Under the pieces are notes generated by a model. It made no database searches and was not told where the DNA came from. It saw only the letters and a list, made by a program, of their open reading frames with translations. Below, in pieces: positions 36,314 through 45,294 of a stretch of 64,000 nucleotides of DNA (the stretch's first letter is position 1; each line of letters starts with the position of its first letter). Made by a program: the position numbers and the translations under genes. Source of the DNA: Spirochaetia bacterium (GTDB lineage Bacteria; Spirochaetota; UBA4802; UBA5550); the NCBI GenBank assembly GCA_009885955.1, contig VFJS01000061.1, positions 1 to 64,000 on the forward strand, given 5' to 3'.

Positions 36314-37875
36314 TTCAGCCAGCGCAGATAGTTTGTATACCGCTGATGCAGATACTTCAGTTTAATGACATTGTCATAGATATGGCCGTAGATCTTCCTC
36401 TCCTCACTTATCTTTTTCAAAATCTTTTCGATCTTTGCAAGCTCCTTCCTCACGTCTTCTTCGCCCACGCCGTCAAGCCCCCTGTCAAACGTTTCTTCAA
36501 GGTCTCTCAGGGGATCATTTTTATCAAGGTCCAGCTTGTCATACTCCGCGCAGGACATGTCGAAGAGCTGCCGTATCCAGCCTATCCTGTCGCTCCGGTA
36601 CACGTTGTTCCTGTCCTGGGAAAAAAAAGGGGAATCCTGGTTGGGGACAAGCTTGTCGTGAAGGACAAAGGGGATCACCTGCCTGGTGTCCTCCAGGGAT
36701 ACCGTGGAATCGCCCCTGAAATAAGCAATGGCCTTTACAAAGGTCAGGATGGTCATGAGGGCCCTCACTGAAAGGCCGTTGTTTGTCTGGCTGCCGAGGT
36801 CCTTTATTTTGTCCTTCCCCGTATCCATGGAGGAGAGGATATGAAAATCCAGGCCCGAAAGCTTCACCGTGTCCTTGGTCTTATACTCGAGCTGGTGCGC
36901 GGCATATTCAAAAAATTCGAACTGGCTCGCAAAAAACTCAATTCTACGGAGGAGCTCAGCGGGTACCGATACGGACAGGAGCTCCCTGTTCATCCTGCTG
37001 ATCTCCTCATCATTGAATATAATCTGCTTCGGAACGATCTCCTCGGGCTTAATGTTGTCCTCGATCCGGGACAATAACTCGCCCAGGAACCTGGTGTTGA
37101 AATGGAGCGCCTTCACGACGATATCGATCCTGTCCCTGAGGGCCTCAATGACCTGGTAGGTGCCTCCGCCTGCTTCATCATTGGCAGTGAGGTACCAGGC
37201 CGCTTCAGGGCACTCATAGATCTGGTCAAGGATCTCGGCATAGTTGTCTGCCATGACCGTGAGGAGGCAGGACTGGGTCCTTGTCGGTATCCTGTTATAC
37301 TCATCAATGATCTTCACCCTCATCCCCAGCCATTTCCTCCAGGCAATGCGGATATCCGACATGTTCTGTGCGTTTACCAGGTCAGCAGGGAGCGGGTTTC
37401 CCAGGAGATCGGTAATGGTCATCTGTGGCTGGCCGTGCTGGATAGCACGCTTGAGCTCCTTTATGGGATACCCGGCAAGGATCCCCATGAGTATAGCACT
37501 GGCGGTCTTCCCCCTGCCCGGGCCGCCGACAAGAAGGCACCTTTTTCTCGTTGCCAGGTTAAGGAGGGGAAAAAGAATAAAGCTCGAGTAGCTCTGCCCT
37601 GAAGGGAGGAGCATCCTGCTCTTCATATCCCCCAGTGGAAAGGAGAGGGACGGCCCATCCTGGTACTCAATGTCGTAATAGGGGCTGATAATGGCATTGT
37701 TCACCATCCAGAAATAGGCCTGCCTCAGCTTTTCATCAAGGCCGGAACTCTCCTCTGACACCCCGGCTTCACCTGCCAGGGGGCCCTGGTAGAGATCTGC
37801 CACATCGAACTTTTTGATCTTTTTTGCCTTAATGGGGTTAGTGGGGGATTGGGAAATTTTTTCTGTCTTGTTCAT
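36301..37875 (-). CDS. MoxR-type AAA ATPase
   Basis: The 524-residue protein has Walker A GGPGRGKT (117-124), Walker B KIIDEYNRI (188-196), a sensor-1 TANDEAGGGTYQ segment and an arginine-containing ALRDRID stretch, as in MoxR/CbbQ ATPases. These work with VWA proteins to insert cofactors or remodel complexes. AGGGA precedes the ATG. It is the first gene of a five-gene unit with overlaps at each junction but the last. Confidence 0.88.
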   Translation of the reverse strand: MNKTEKISQSPTNPIKAKKIKKFDVADLYQGPLAGEAGVSEESSGLDEKLRQAYFWMVNNAIISPYYDIEYQDGPSLSFPLGDMKSRMLLPSGQSYSSFILFPLLNLATRKRCLLVGGPGRGKTASAILMGILAGYPIKELKRAIQHGQPQMTITDLLGNPLPADLVNAQNMSDIRIAWRKWLGMRVKIIDEYNRIPTRTQSCLLTVMADNYAEILDQIYECPEAAWYLTANDEAGGGTYQVIEALRDRIDIVVKALHFNTRFLGELLSRIEDNIKPEEIVPKQIIFNDEEISRMNRELLSVSVPAELLRRIEFFASQFEFFEYAAHQLEYKTKDTVKLSGLDFHILSSMDTGKDKIKDLGSQTNNGLSVRALMTILTFVKAIAYFRGDSTVSLEDTRQVIPFVLHDKLVPNQDSPFFSQDRNNVYRSDRIGWIRQLFDMSCAEYDKLDLDKNDPLRDLEETFDRGLDGVGEEDVRKELAKIEKILKKISEERKIYGHIYDNVIKLKYLHQRYTNYLRWLKWKD

Positions 37876-38485
37876 ATATTATTCCCTTACATTAATCTGT
37901 TTTATTCTGCAAGTACAATTAATAATAATTAAAATTGTTCATCGAATAATCCGCGCTGACCATGTTTTTTCATGATATCCCATCCAAGTATTTTTTGCTT
38001 GAATGTTTATATCATTTCATGTTTAAATGTCAATTTATATTGAGATTTGGGAAGCCCCCATAAATGATATAAAATATTTTATAATGAAAATTAAAATAGG
38101 AATAATTTTATCCTAAGAGAGAACCATGAAAAATAATATTTTATGGTTTACTTGAATTAAATATAATCCTGTTTTCTACATTTTGTATAATTAGCGAACA
38201 TTACTCCGTGTCTCAGTGCCTCTGCGGCAAAATTTTTTTATTATATTAAACCCCGCAATAAGTACCCTATTGTGACAATGAATTTTCAGGATATCCTGAA
38301 TTGCAGCTGCATGAAAACATCATGTTTGCTCTCGAACATCTCCTTATCCCCTTTTCTTACATTCTTTAAGAATATAAAATTCATTTTTTTAGTTATATGT
38401 ATAATAAAAAAGTTGAAAAAAAATAAACCTTTTCCAATATTGTCAAACTGATTACTAAAAGGAATTTTAACAAGAGGAAAATAAT
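37876..38485. other. AT-rich intergenic region with one repeat arm
   Basis: This 610-base stretch separates the divergent AAA operon and rpmB. It contains the 24-base motif at 38204-38227 described below and the upstream regions of both genes. No gene is supported; minus-strand frames are short and AT-biased. Confidence 0.55.
38204..38227. repeat. single arm of the CGGAGACAC / CTCTGCGG repeat family
   Basis: CTCCGTGTCTCAGTGCCTCT followed by GCGG matches the right arm of the miniature element at 44634-44657 in most positions. Only one arm was found here, so it may be a decayed copy. Confidence 0.55.
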
Positions 38486-38674
38486 ATGGCAAAATGTGAA
38501 GTATGCGGAAAATCTGTCCAATTCGGACATAATGTAAGCCATTCCAATAGAAAAACAAAAAAAATGTGGCATCCCAACATTAAAAAACTGAGAGTCGTTG
38601 AAAACAAAAGAGTCCTGAGAAAGAATGTCTGCACAAACTGCATCAAATCTGGTAAAATCACCAAGGCAGGATAA
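38486..38674 (+). CDS. rpmB: 50S ribosomal protein L28
   Basis: The 62-residue protein has the L28 pattern: CEVCGK...GHNVSHSNRKTKK, a basic centre and CTNCIKSGKI. Both CxxC pairs are kept, so a zinc-binding form of L28. GAGG lies eight bases before the ATG. It stands alone between two large minus-strand operons. Confidence 0.97.
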   Translation: MAKCEVCGKSVQFGHNVSHSNRKTKKMWHPNIKKLRVVENKRVLRKNVCTNCIKSGKITKAG

Positions 38675-38684
38675 ACAGCCTTCT

Positions 38685-40220
38685 TCAATAATCCGAATTT
38701 TTCCAACCCTTTAAATAATAACTATAAAGGACAGGACGGTTAAAGGAATTAATCCCGGTCTCTGATATTGATGTGTCCATGGGAAAATAAAGGGAATTGA
38801 TAAAAGCCTCCCAGGAAAAATAGGAAAATCCTTCCATCTCCCTTTTATCAGGCTTAAAACTCACTGGATTGATATTCTCATTGGAAGCAATGTTGAACCC
38901 CCAGTCGCCGAAGGATGGTATAAACACATGGTAGGGAACAACATTCCTGAAGACCCTCCCAAGGGTACGGTTGATGCACCAGAAGGCATCCCTGGCAAAC
39001 AACGGCGATGTGGACTGCGTAACAAAGATGCCTCCCGGCTTCAGGGAACGGCGCACCAGTGAGAAAAATTCCACGGAGTAAAGTTTGGAAATCGTTTCGT
39101 CGTGGGGGTCGGGAAAATCGGCAATAATGATGTCGTATGTTTCGCTGCTCTTCATCAGATACGAATAGGCCTCACCCACAATCACCCTGACCCTGCTGTT
39201 TTCCAGGGATTTTTTGTTGAGCATGGACATTGAGGAATTATACCTGGCAAGGTCGATCATGGCCCTGTCGAGCTCTACCAGGGTTACCGACTTTACATCG
39301 CCCTTCCTGAGAATCTCCCTCACTGCAAGCCCGTCGCCTCCGCCCAGGACAATAACATCCTTTGATTGGCTCCCGTTCATGAACAGCGCAGGGAATACAA
39401 GCATTTCATGATACCGGTATTCGTCCGATGCAGAAAACTGAAGCGATCCGTCGAGGTAGAGCCTGAAGTCCCTGCCGCTTCTTGTGAGGACGATCTCCTG
39501 AAAATCAGACCTCTTGGAGTAAATGATATCATCATAATAGAGCCTCCTCTGCATCACCTGGGTCAGGGCATCGGATTTATAGGCGAGTATTGAAAGCAAT
39601 ACGATAAGCAGGGCAGGCACAAGAAGATGCAACTTTCTTTTCCCCGGATATTCAATTTTTACCATGACCAGGAGAGCCACCCCCATGTTTATCAGGCCGA
39701 TGATGAAGCTCGAAAGGAGCCTGCCTGCCACAGGGAACAGGAGGAGCGGAAAGAGCAGCGAGCCTGCAAGCCCGCCCATGTAGTCCAGAGTGAGAACATT
39801 TGATATAATGTCTTTGAACGCTCCGTGCTTCTTCAAAATGCGCGTCAGGAGGGGTATCTCCAGCCCCACCATGGTTCCGATTAACACGAGAAAAAACAGG
39901 TGGAGCAGGTAGTATGACGGTGAAAAGGAGAAAACCATGGAAAGGACCAGGACCGAAAGGCCTCCCGTAAAACCCAGGGCGGTTTCAATGATGATAAAGT
40001 CCCGGAGGATATTATTCACGAGAAATCTGGAAAGGAAGGAACCGATCCCCATGGAGCTGAGAAAAACCCCGATTGTTATTGAATACTGCTGCACCGGGTT
40101 TCCCAGGAGATAGGTAGCCAGGGAACCGAGGACGAGTTCATATATAATTCCGCAGAGTGAAAGTACAAAGACAGAAAAGAGAAGTAATTTTTCCTCGGAA
40201 AAGTTTAATGTCCTCTTCAC
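38685..40220 (-). CDS. speE: membrane-anchored spermidine synthase-like protein
   Basis: The 511-residue protein joins about seven N-terminal transmembrane segments (residues 1-225) to a polyamine aminopropyltransferase domain with VLGGGDGLAVREIL (about residue 290), VTLVELD and IIADFPDPHD. The membrane-fused form is common in clusters with DUF350 and DUF4178 genes. It overlaps the DUF350 gene by four bases. No AdoMet decarboxylase is present nearby, so the aminopropyl donor must come from elsewhere. Confidence 0.88.
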   Translation of the reverse strand: MKRTLNFSEEKLLLFSVFVLSLCGIIYELVLGSLATYLLGNPVQQYSITIGVFLSSMGIGSFLSRFLVNNILRDFIIIETALGFTGGLSVLVLSMVFSFSPSYYLLHLFFLVLIGTMVGLEIPLLTRILKKHGAFKDIISNVLTLDYMGGLAGSLLFPLLLFPVAGRLLSSFIIGLINMGVALLVMVKIEYPGKRKLHLLVPALLIVLLSILAYKSDALTQVMQRRLYYDDIIYSKRSDFQEIVLTRSGRDFRLYLDGSLQFSASDEYRYHEMLVFPALFMNGSQSKDVIVLGGGDGLAVREILRKGDVKSVTLVELDRAMIDLARYNSSMSMLNKKSLENSRVRVIVGEAYSYLMKSSETYDIIIADFPDPHDETISKLYSVEFFSLVRRSLKPGGIFVTQSTSPLFARDAFWCINRTLGRVFRNVVPYHVFIPSFGDWGFNIASNENINPVSFKPDKREMEGFSYFSWEAFINSLYFPMDTSISETGINSFNRPVLYSYYLKGWKNSDY

Positions 40221-40495
40221 TGCTTGTTGATTTTCATTTCGGCCGGGGGGTTCTCAATTTTCCTTGATGCCGTGCTTGGCGACATGATGACCGACGCGAT
40301 GATTATTGAAATGCCGATGATAACAGCCCCGATAATAATCCCCAGCGATATGTTCTGGTCGTCTTCTATCTCTTTTTTCACCGAGAAGGGCGCAAAAAAA
40401 TTGATGATTAAAAAGCCCACTCCCATCAATATAATCCCCACCAGGGAATAGATTGCCGTATCGATGATGCCGGTTAAAATGTTATTCCAGTCCAT
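40217..40495 (-). CDS. DUF350 membrane protein
   Basis: The protein (92 residues from the ATG at 40495) has two transmembrane segments, IYSLVGIILMGVGFLIINFF and the GIIIGAVIIGISIIIASVI region, as in DUF350. GGAGG lies eight bases before this ATG; an ATG six codons earlier overlaps that site and is rejected. DUF350 proteins recur with polyamine and PspA-type membrane modules; their action is unknown. Confidence 0.85.
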   Translation of the reverse strand: MDWNNILTGIIDTAIYSLVGIILMGVGFLIINFFAPFSVKKEIEDDQNISLGIIIGAVIIGISIIIASVIMSPSTASRKIENPPAEMKINKQ

Positions 40496-40529
40496 GGTTA
40501 AAATCCTCCACATTTAAAATTTTCATTTA

Positions 40530-40715
40530 TCATTTGCCTCCTCTGAAACCCCTGGGACCCCCTGCGATGAAACCGCTCCCATGACGGATGGACTTCCTCA
40601 TCTCCCGGTGCTTCGAGATGTAATCATTCCCGGCCCTGGGATATCCTACAAGAAAATGGGACATGGCAAAGCCTCCTCCCAGCAATATCAGGGCAATTGC
40701 AATATATTTAGCCAT
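40530..40715 (-). CDS. small single-pass membrane protein
   Basis: The 61-residue protein has one N-terminal hydrophobic segment (about residues 4-25) and a basic Gly/Arg-rich tail (RHGSGFIAGGPRGFRGGK). It lies in the operon between DUF4178 and DUF350, with short gaps. No family is recognised. Confidence 0.65.
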   Translation of the reverse strand: MAKYIAIALILLGGGFAMSHFLVGYPRAGNDYISKHREMRKSIRHGSGFIAGGPRGFRGGK

Positions 40716-40735
40716 ATTCCCGCCCCCAAAATAAA

Positions 40736-42118
40736 TTATTTAGATGCAACATCAAAGGGGAGTTCATTATACATCCGTGCCTTTGTAATGTTGACAATGA
40801 TTAACACTATCATGAGCACGGCAGCTATGAGATAGTATCTTACGCTCCCGGCTGCCGTTAACGAATATTTCACCGAATCTATCTCCCTCTTCTTTTCACT
40901 GTAGAGCTCAAGGTAGGCGTAATATTTCCCCGGCTCGTCAATAACAAAGGATGATGAACCCCGTAAATCATTTTCATGCCACGTACCTTCGCTATCGACA
41001 CCCTTCTCATCCCAGAAATCCCCTGCCATTGTATAGGACTCAAGGGGGTCTTTCAGGGCATCTATTTCACTGAAAAGATTTTTGAGGACCGCTATGCCCG
41101 TCTGGCTGTCAGTTGCTTTTTTAAAATTGTCTTCTTTAAGCAGCATGAACCTGAAGGACTGCCATGAGAGGTTGAGGCGCTGAACTTTTTCATCAATATA
41201 AATATCAACATCATAGAGGCCGTTTTTCCTTGAAAGTTCAAAGGGCCCGTACACGACCTGGCTGAAATAGCTGCTCTGGCTGTTTTCAGACACTGGCTCG
41301 TTGCTTGTGATGACGCTCTTCCCCACCATTACATTTTTTACAGTTTCATAGGAGGCATAGCTGTAGATGGCAAGGATGAAAGATAACATGGCCCCCGCAG
41401 TGAATATGAAACTGCCTGTACGGTAGAGCCTCCTCTTACTCATCGTGTTTTCATAGGATTTCCTCACGTCCTCCCTGCCGAAGGCCTGGATATAATCCTT
41501 GTATGAAACAGTAACACCCATGGTCACGGAGACTTCATCATCCGTCTGTTCTATGGTAAAATTGCGGCCATCCTTTTTAAAATCATAGCAGGTTACGGCC
41601 TCGCCGATTTCAGGCTTCCATGTGAGCTCTCCCTCGAAAAAAACAATGCGGCCCGAGTAGGCTGTGTCCCTGTTTATTTTTTTTCCTTCGAATATAATCG
41701 ACGAGGTATCGGACTCCAGGTCTATGGATTCGGGAACATACTCCTCGTAGGAATTCAGCTCCCCGTCCTCCTCGACGAAATAGTGCTGCACCCCGTCACT
41801 CGATACGGCAAGCCATTCGTCCCATGTGGACTTCTCGTATTCGTCCTCCTCCTGCATCCTGATCCTGCCGATGATTTCATATTCCACGCCGCCCAGGATC
41901 CCCTTGAGGCCGAGTTTGAACATGGAATTTCCGACGTCCTGGGTAAAGTCATCGGCGAAATACCGGTAAAACTCCCCGGTGTACTGGTCATACTCTTTTC
42001 CGCAAGAGAGGCACCTGCCTATGGGTGCCTCTTCATCTTCGTCAACGGTGCGGTAGGTCTTGACGACATCCCCGCCGCAGCCCGTACATTTCAGCTTGCT
42101 GTTTTCACCCTTTCCCAA
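40736..42118 (-). CDS. DUF4178 membrane protein with zinc ribbon
   Basis: The 460-residue protein begins with a CxxC pair (CTGCGGD, CLSCGKEYD) forming a zinc ribbon, then a DUF4178 domain (about 70-200; EYEIIGRIRMQEE..WDEWLAVSSDG), a transmembrane segment near 237-257, a lumenal or periplasmic domain and a final transmembrane segment near 430-450. The start appears to be a TTG with GGGAGG about ten bases upstream. It ends 20 bases before the small membrane gene. Confidence 0.82.
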   Translation of the reverse strand: MGKGENSKLKCTGCGGDVVKTYRTVDEDEEAPIGRCLSCGKEYDQYTGEFYRYFADDFTQDVGNSMFKLGLKGILGGVEYEIIGRIRMQEEDEYEKSTWDEWLAVSSDGVQHYFVEEDGELNSYEEYVPESIDLESDTSSIIFEGKKINRDTAYSGRIVFFEGELTWKPEIGEAVTCYDFKKDGRNFTIEQTDDEVSVTMGVTVSYKDYIQAFGREDVRKSYENTMSKRRLYRTGSFIFTAGAMLSFILAIYSYASYETVKNVMVGKSVITSNEPVSENSQSSYFSQVVYGPFELSRKNGLYDVDIYIDEKVQRLNLSWQSFRFMLLKEDNFKKATDSQTGIAVLKNLFSEIDALKDPLESYTMAGDFWDEKGVDSEGTWHENDLRGSSSFVIDEPGKYYAYLELYSEKKREIDSVKYSLTAAGSVRYYLIAAVLMIVLIIVNITKARMYNELPFDVASK

Positions 42119-42120
42119 TG

Positions 42121-42732
42121 TTACGGGCCCTCCCCGGCAATTTCTATATCTCTTCTGAGCAAGGGCCTTCCGGTAAATATTTCCACTTCATCATCGGTCA
42201 TCTCTATTGAAACTTTTTTCCCTTCACTGATGCCGTCAAGAAAAGTGACCCTGGTTCCCGGCTCCTGGTAGTAGTAGAGCTCCCCCTCGCCGCTCTCAAT
42301 TTCCGCTATACCTTTCTCCTTTATCATGACCTTCTTTCCCCCGACAATCATGTTCTGCCCGGCCTTTATTTTCTCAGGGTCGGGTAAGTCGGCAGCTTCC
42401 AGCATCTCGAAATATATGGCATAGGTGCCGTCGTCCTCGGCAAACCATGCAGTGCCCCCGTCATATTCAAGGAACCATTCATCATAATGGGCGCCCTTGC
42501 AGGCATACCTCATCCTGCCCAGGGCCCTGAAGGGCTTCCCGAGAATCGTCCCGCTGGAACCTACGCTGAAAATTGAAGGGTATTCGGCAAGTTTCGGATA
42601 TTTTCCCGAAATATCAAGTCCGCTGTCGGTTATCCGTAAATGCGTTCCACAATAGCCGCACACCACAACCTTGCTGAACCTGTTTACAATTGCAACAGGC
42701 GCACCGCATGATGTGCAGCCGAGGGACGGCAT
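42121..42732 (-). CDS. DUF4178 protein with zinc ribbon, soluble
   Basis: The 203-residue protein has CTSCGAPV and CGYCGTHL, a four-cysteine zinc ribbon, and a DUF4178 domain with YDEWFLEYDGGTAWFAEDDG. It lacks transmembrane segments and looks like the soluble partner of the next, longer DUF4178 protein, two bases downstream; the two probably arose by duplication. Confidence 0.82.
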   Translation of the reverse strand: MPSLGCTSCGAPVAIVNRFSKVVVCGYCGTHLRITDSGLDISGKYPKLAEYPSIFSVGSSGTILGKPFRALGRMRYACKGAHYDEWFLEYDGGTAWFAEDDGTYAIYFEMLEAADLPDPEKIKAGQNMIVGGKKVMIKEKGIAEIESGEGELYYYQEPGTRVTFLDGISEGKKVSIEMTDDEVEIFTGRPLLRRDIEIAGEGP

Positions 42733-42747
42733 ATTATGTTAAAAGCC

Positions 42748-43875
42748 TTACTGCTGTTCGCCGCACTCAGGGCAGAACTTTGCCCCGGGCTTCAGCTTGG
42801 CATTGCACTTTTTGCAGTTTGAGCCCTGAAGATTGGCGCCGCATTTCGGGCAGAACTTCGCTCCCGCAGGGATGTTTTCCTTGCATGACGGACACGGCTC
42901 CGTAGCTACGACCATTTCCTTCCCGCATGAAGAACAGAATTTGGCAGCGGCCGGATTAACCGTATTGCAGTGGGGGCACTGTTTCTGGCCCTGCTGCTGC
43001 TGGCCCTGTCCGCCGCCCATCATGTTGCCCATCATGTTGCCCATCTGGTTTCCCATGCCCATGCCCATTCCGGCGCCCATCATGCCCCCGGCCATTCCAT
43101 CGCTGCCGGCGGCCTTCTCCATGGTGTCAAAGGTCCTCTTCATCTTGTAGTCATCGCCGCCCATGATGTTTATCTCGGCCTTGTCCGCCAGGGCTTTTTT
43201 CAGCCTCTTGACTGACTCGTCCTCTTCGGGAATATTTATGGATTCAACGGCAAACCGGAGAAGCTCAATGCCGAAACTGGAAAAATCCTCGAGCATCTTT
43301 GCCTTGCCCGCGGTCCCGATCTCATCATAGTATGCAACGAGTTTAAGGATTGTGATGCTCTGCTTGATCATGAACTCGGCAATGAGATCCTGGATCTTCG
43401 GCATGATAATCTGGTCACGGACCCCGGAACCAATGGCATCGGTTGTGAAGGCCTGCCATGTCCCGATGGCCGTAATAAGGAAGCTCTTTATATCCTTGAT
43501 CCTTATGGAATAGGATCCGAAGGCCCTGATGGGTACGGGAATATTATAAATGGGGTCAAGGAGCTGAATCGGCTGTTTTGTCCCCCATTTCAAATTCGGG
43601 ATTTCGGACTTATTAATAAAGTATACCTCTGCAGGGAAAGGGGTCTTTCCTCCAAAGGGAATGTTTATGAGTTTTCCAAGAAGGGGAATGTTCTGGGTAA
43701 CCAGGGTGTGCCTCCCGGGGCCGAAGGAATCCAGGGCCTGGCCGTTCTTGAAAAATATTGCCTCCTGCCCCTCCTTGACTATGAGCTGGGATCCAACGGC
43801 AATATCCCCCTCCTTGAACCTGTTTATCACCTCACCGGGAGCATTATTCCATTCAACAACATCAAGAAGCGCCAT
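42748..43875 (-). CDS. SPFH-domain protein with C-terminal zinc ribbons (YdjI-like)
   Basis: The 375-residue protein has an SPFH/band-7-like domain (about 25-240; GPGRHTLVTQNIPLLGKL), a Gly/Met/Gln-rich linker (about 255-300) and three zinc-ribbon units with CPHC, CSSCGKE, CPSC, CPKCGA, CKKC and CPECGEQ. It resembles Bacillus YdjI, which forms membrane-linked assemblies with PspA-type proteins. GGAGG is eight bases before the ATG. Confidence 0.88.
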   Translation of the reverse strand: MALLDVVEWNNAPGEVINRFKEGDIAVGSQLIVKEGQEAIFFKNGQALDSFGPGRHTLVTQNIPLLGKLINIPFGGKTPFPAEVYFINKSEIPNLKWGTKQPIQLLDPIYNIPVPIRAFGSYSIRIKDIKSFLITAIGTWQAFTTDAIGSGVRDQIIMPKIQDLIAEFMIKQSITILKLVAYYDEIGTAGKAKMLEDFSSFGIELLRFAVESINIPEEDESVKRLKKALADKAEINIMGGDDYKMKRTFDTMEKAAGSDGMAGGMMGAGMGMGMGNQMGNMMGNMMGGGQGQQQQGQKQCPHCNTVNPAAAKFCSSCGKEMVVATEPCPSCKENIPAGAKFCPKCGANLQGSNCKKCNAKLKPGAKFCPECGEQQ

Positions 43876-44415
43876 TTATATTACCTCCATAATAACATTT
43901 TTTCTCTCATCGAGCATTGTTTCAAAATTCCTGGACTTTTCCCTGACAGCCTTTACCGCGGACTTAAAATCGTCCCCCTGCGCGGTCCCGAGTTTAGACA
44001 GGGCCTCATTGAATTCATCAAGGCCCGATAGGAGCCTCCAGTCATATTCAAGGAGCCTCTCCTTATCAGCCTCGGTCACCTTCAGCTTGGAGGCCGATGC
44101 AGAAGTACCGTAATCGGCATATTTCACCTTTCTGTGGAGCTTCTCAAAGTTCATGTTCAGCGTATCGAGCTCACCGAGATATTCGAACTTACTCTCCTTG
44201 CTGTAGCCGGTGATGATATCGGAGATATCGTTCTTTATCTTCTGGATTCTGTCCGCCATAAAATCCCTTACCACCTGGTCGGCGGCATAGCTTTCGGCTG
44301 CCTCGACAAATCCCTTGAACCCCGGGATAAGGTTACCCAGCTTATTTGTGAGGTTGTCGATAAGGTCCCTGTTTTCACCTATTCTTTTTTTTACGTTTGA
44401 TAAATCTGGCTGCAT
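43876..44415 (-). CDS. helical protein, first gene of the SPFH operon
   Basis: The 179-residue protein (from the ATG at 44415, with GAGAGG nine bases upstream) is almost entirely alpha-helical and charged. It is directly adjacent to the SPFH gene, the place that PspA-like or YdjH-like helical proteins hold in related clusters, but PspA motifs were not found. A membrane-associated scaffold role is inferred from context. Confidence 0.65.
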   Translation of the reverse strand: MQPDLSNVKKRIGENRDLIDNLTNKLGNLIPGFKGFVEAAESYAADQVVRDFMADRIQKIKNDISDIITGYSKESKFEYLGELDTLNMNFEKLHRKVKYADYGTSASASKLKVTEADKERLLEYDWRLLSGLDEFNEALSKLGTAQGDDFKSAVKAVREKSRNFETMLDERKNVIMEVI

Positions 44416-44791
44416 GGTTTTCACCCTCTCAATTTAGAATCGGAAGCGGATGATATTTACATCCGCTCACCCTGGCGTTAAATTCGCCATATTTAATGGG
44501 ATATAAAAAGACTCAGCCACGGAGACACTGAGACACAGAGTATGATTAAGCTTGTAATCAATATTATTTATTTATTAAGTAATATCAATATACAATTGCT
44601 TATAGTAACATTACATATAATCAGCTAAAATTTCTCTGTGTCTCTGCGCCTCTGCGGCAGCATCTTTTTTTTGCCCCCTGTTTTTATAAAGAAATCCCAT
44701 TTACAGAAAATACAGGATTTATTCCTTTTTTTTAATTTTCATAACTACAGTCTGATTTACTCAAAATATGAATAAAAGTCAAGATAATATT
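44416..44791. other. intergenic region with a miniature inverted element
   Basis: This gap before the SPFH operon holds the 141-base element at 44517-44657. The rest is AT-rich. No gene is supported. Confidence 0.6.
44517..44657. repeat. 141-bp element with 24-bp terminal inverted repeats
   Basis: CCACGGAGACACTGAGACAC then AGAG (44517-44540) and the reverse-oriented arm (44634-44657, ending CTCTGCGG) match at 19 of 24 positions. The interior is AT-rich and noncoding. It resembles a nonautonomous MITE or a long REP-type element; one arm of the same family is at 38204-38227. No target-site duplication was identified with confidence. Confidence 0.6.
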
Positions 44792-45136
44792 TCATTCTTC
44801 CCGGATATCACCCAATGAGTCCTGTATCTTCATCAATAAAGAGGCATATTCCTTTTCTGCTTTCAGGTATTTCACAATGAGCTCATCGTCAGAAAGATTC
44901 ACCAGCATTTCTGCAAGATCAGCCCTCTCAAAAGACTCAATGATATCGCCATTAATCTCCCTTTCAGAGATGCTACGGTTAAGCTCTCTGCATTCATCAA
45001 AGAGCTTTTGTGACTCTGGATTGTTATTGAGTTCGATGAATGTATTATGAAAATTAATATAAACATCGCTTCCGGTTATCATAATGCCAAGGCTGTTGGC
45101 TTTATCAAGAATTTCCTGCATAGCTATATAATACAA
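44792..45136 (-). CDS. YlbF/YmcA-type small regulatory protein
   Basis: The protein (114 residues) begins with a helix and has the IYINFHNTFIELNNNPESQKLFDEC-type core, here around residues 19-40, that resembles the Com_YlbF family, whose Bacillus members bind RNase Y and affect RNA processing. The TTG at 45136 is preferred because GGAGG is seven bases upstream; an ATG at 45121 is the next possibility and an upstream frame to 45196 has no ribosome site. Confidence 0.6.
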   Translation of the reverse strand: MYYIAMQEILDKANSLGIMITGSDVYINFHNTFIELNNNPESQKLFDECRELNRSISEREINGDIIESFERADLAEMLVNLSDDELIVKYLKAEKEYASLLMKIQDSLGDIREE

Positions 45137-45294
45137 AAAAAATCCTCCTTTGTAACAAAATTTTTTCCAAATAACTAAAAAAACGGGAGTTTTCACCTAA
45201 AGAAACACCTCTTAATATCCTGGGAATCTCTTTTTGTTTGACATTTTAACAGCGGGTTAATTAAATTACATGGATAATATGCGGGAGAGAGATT

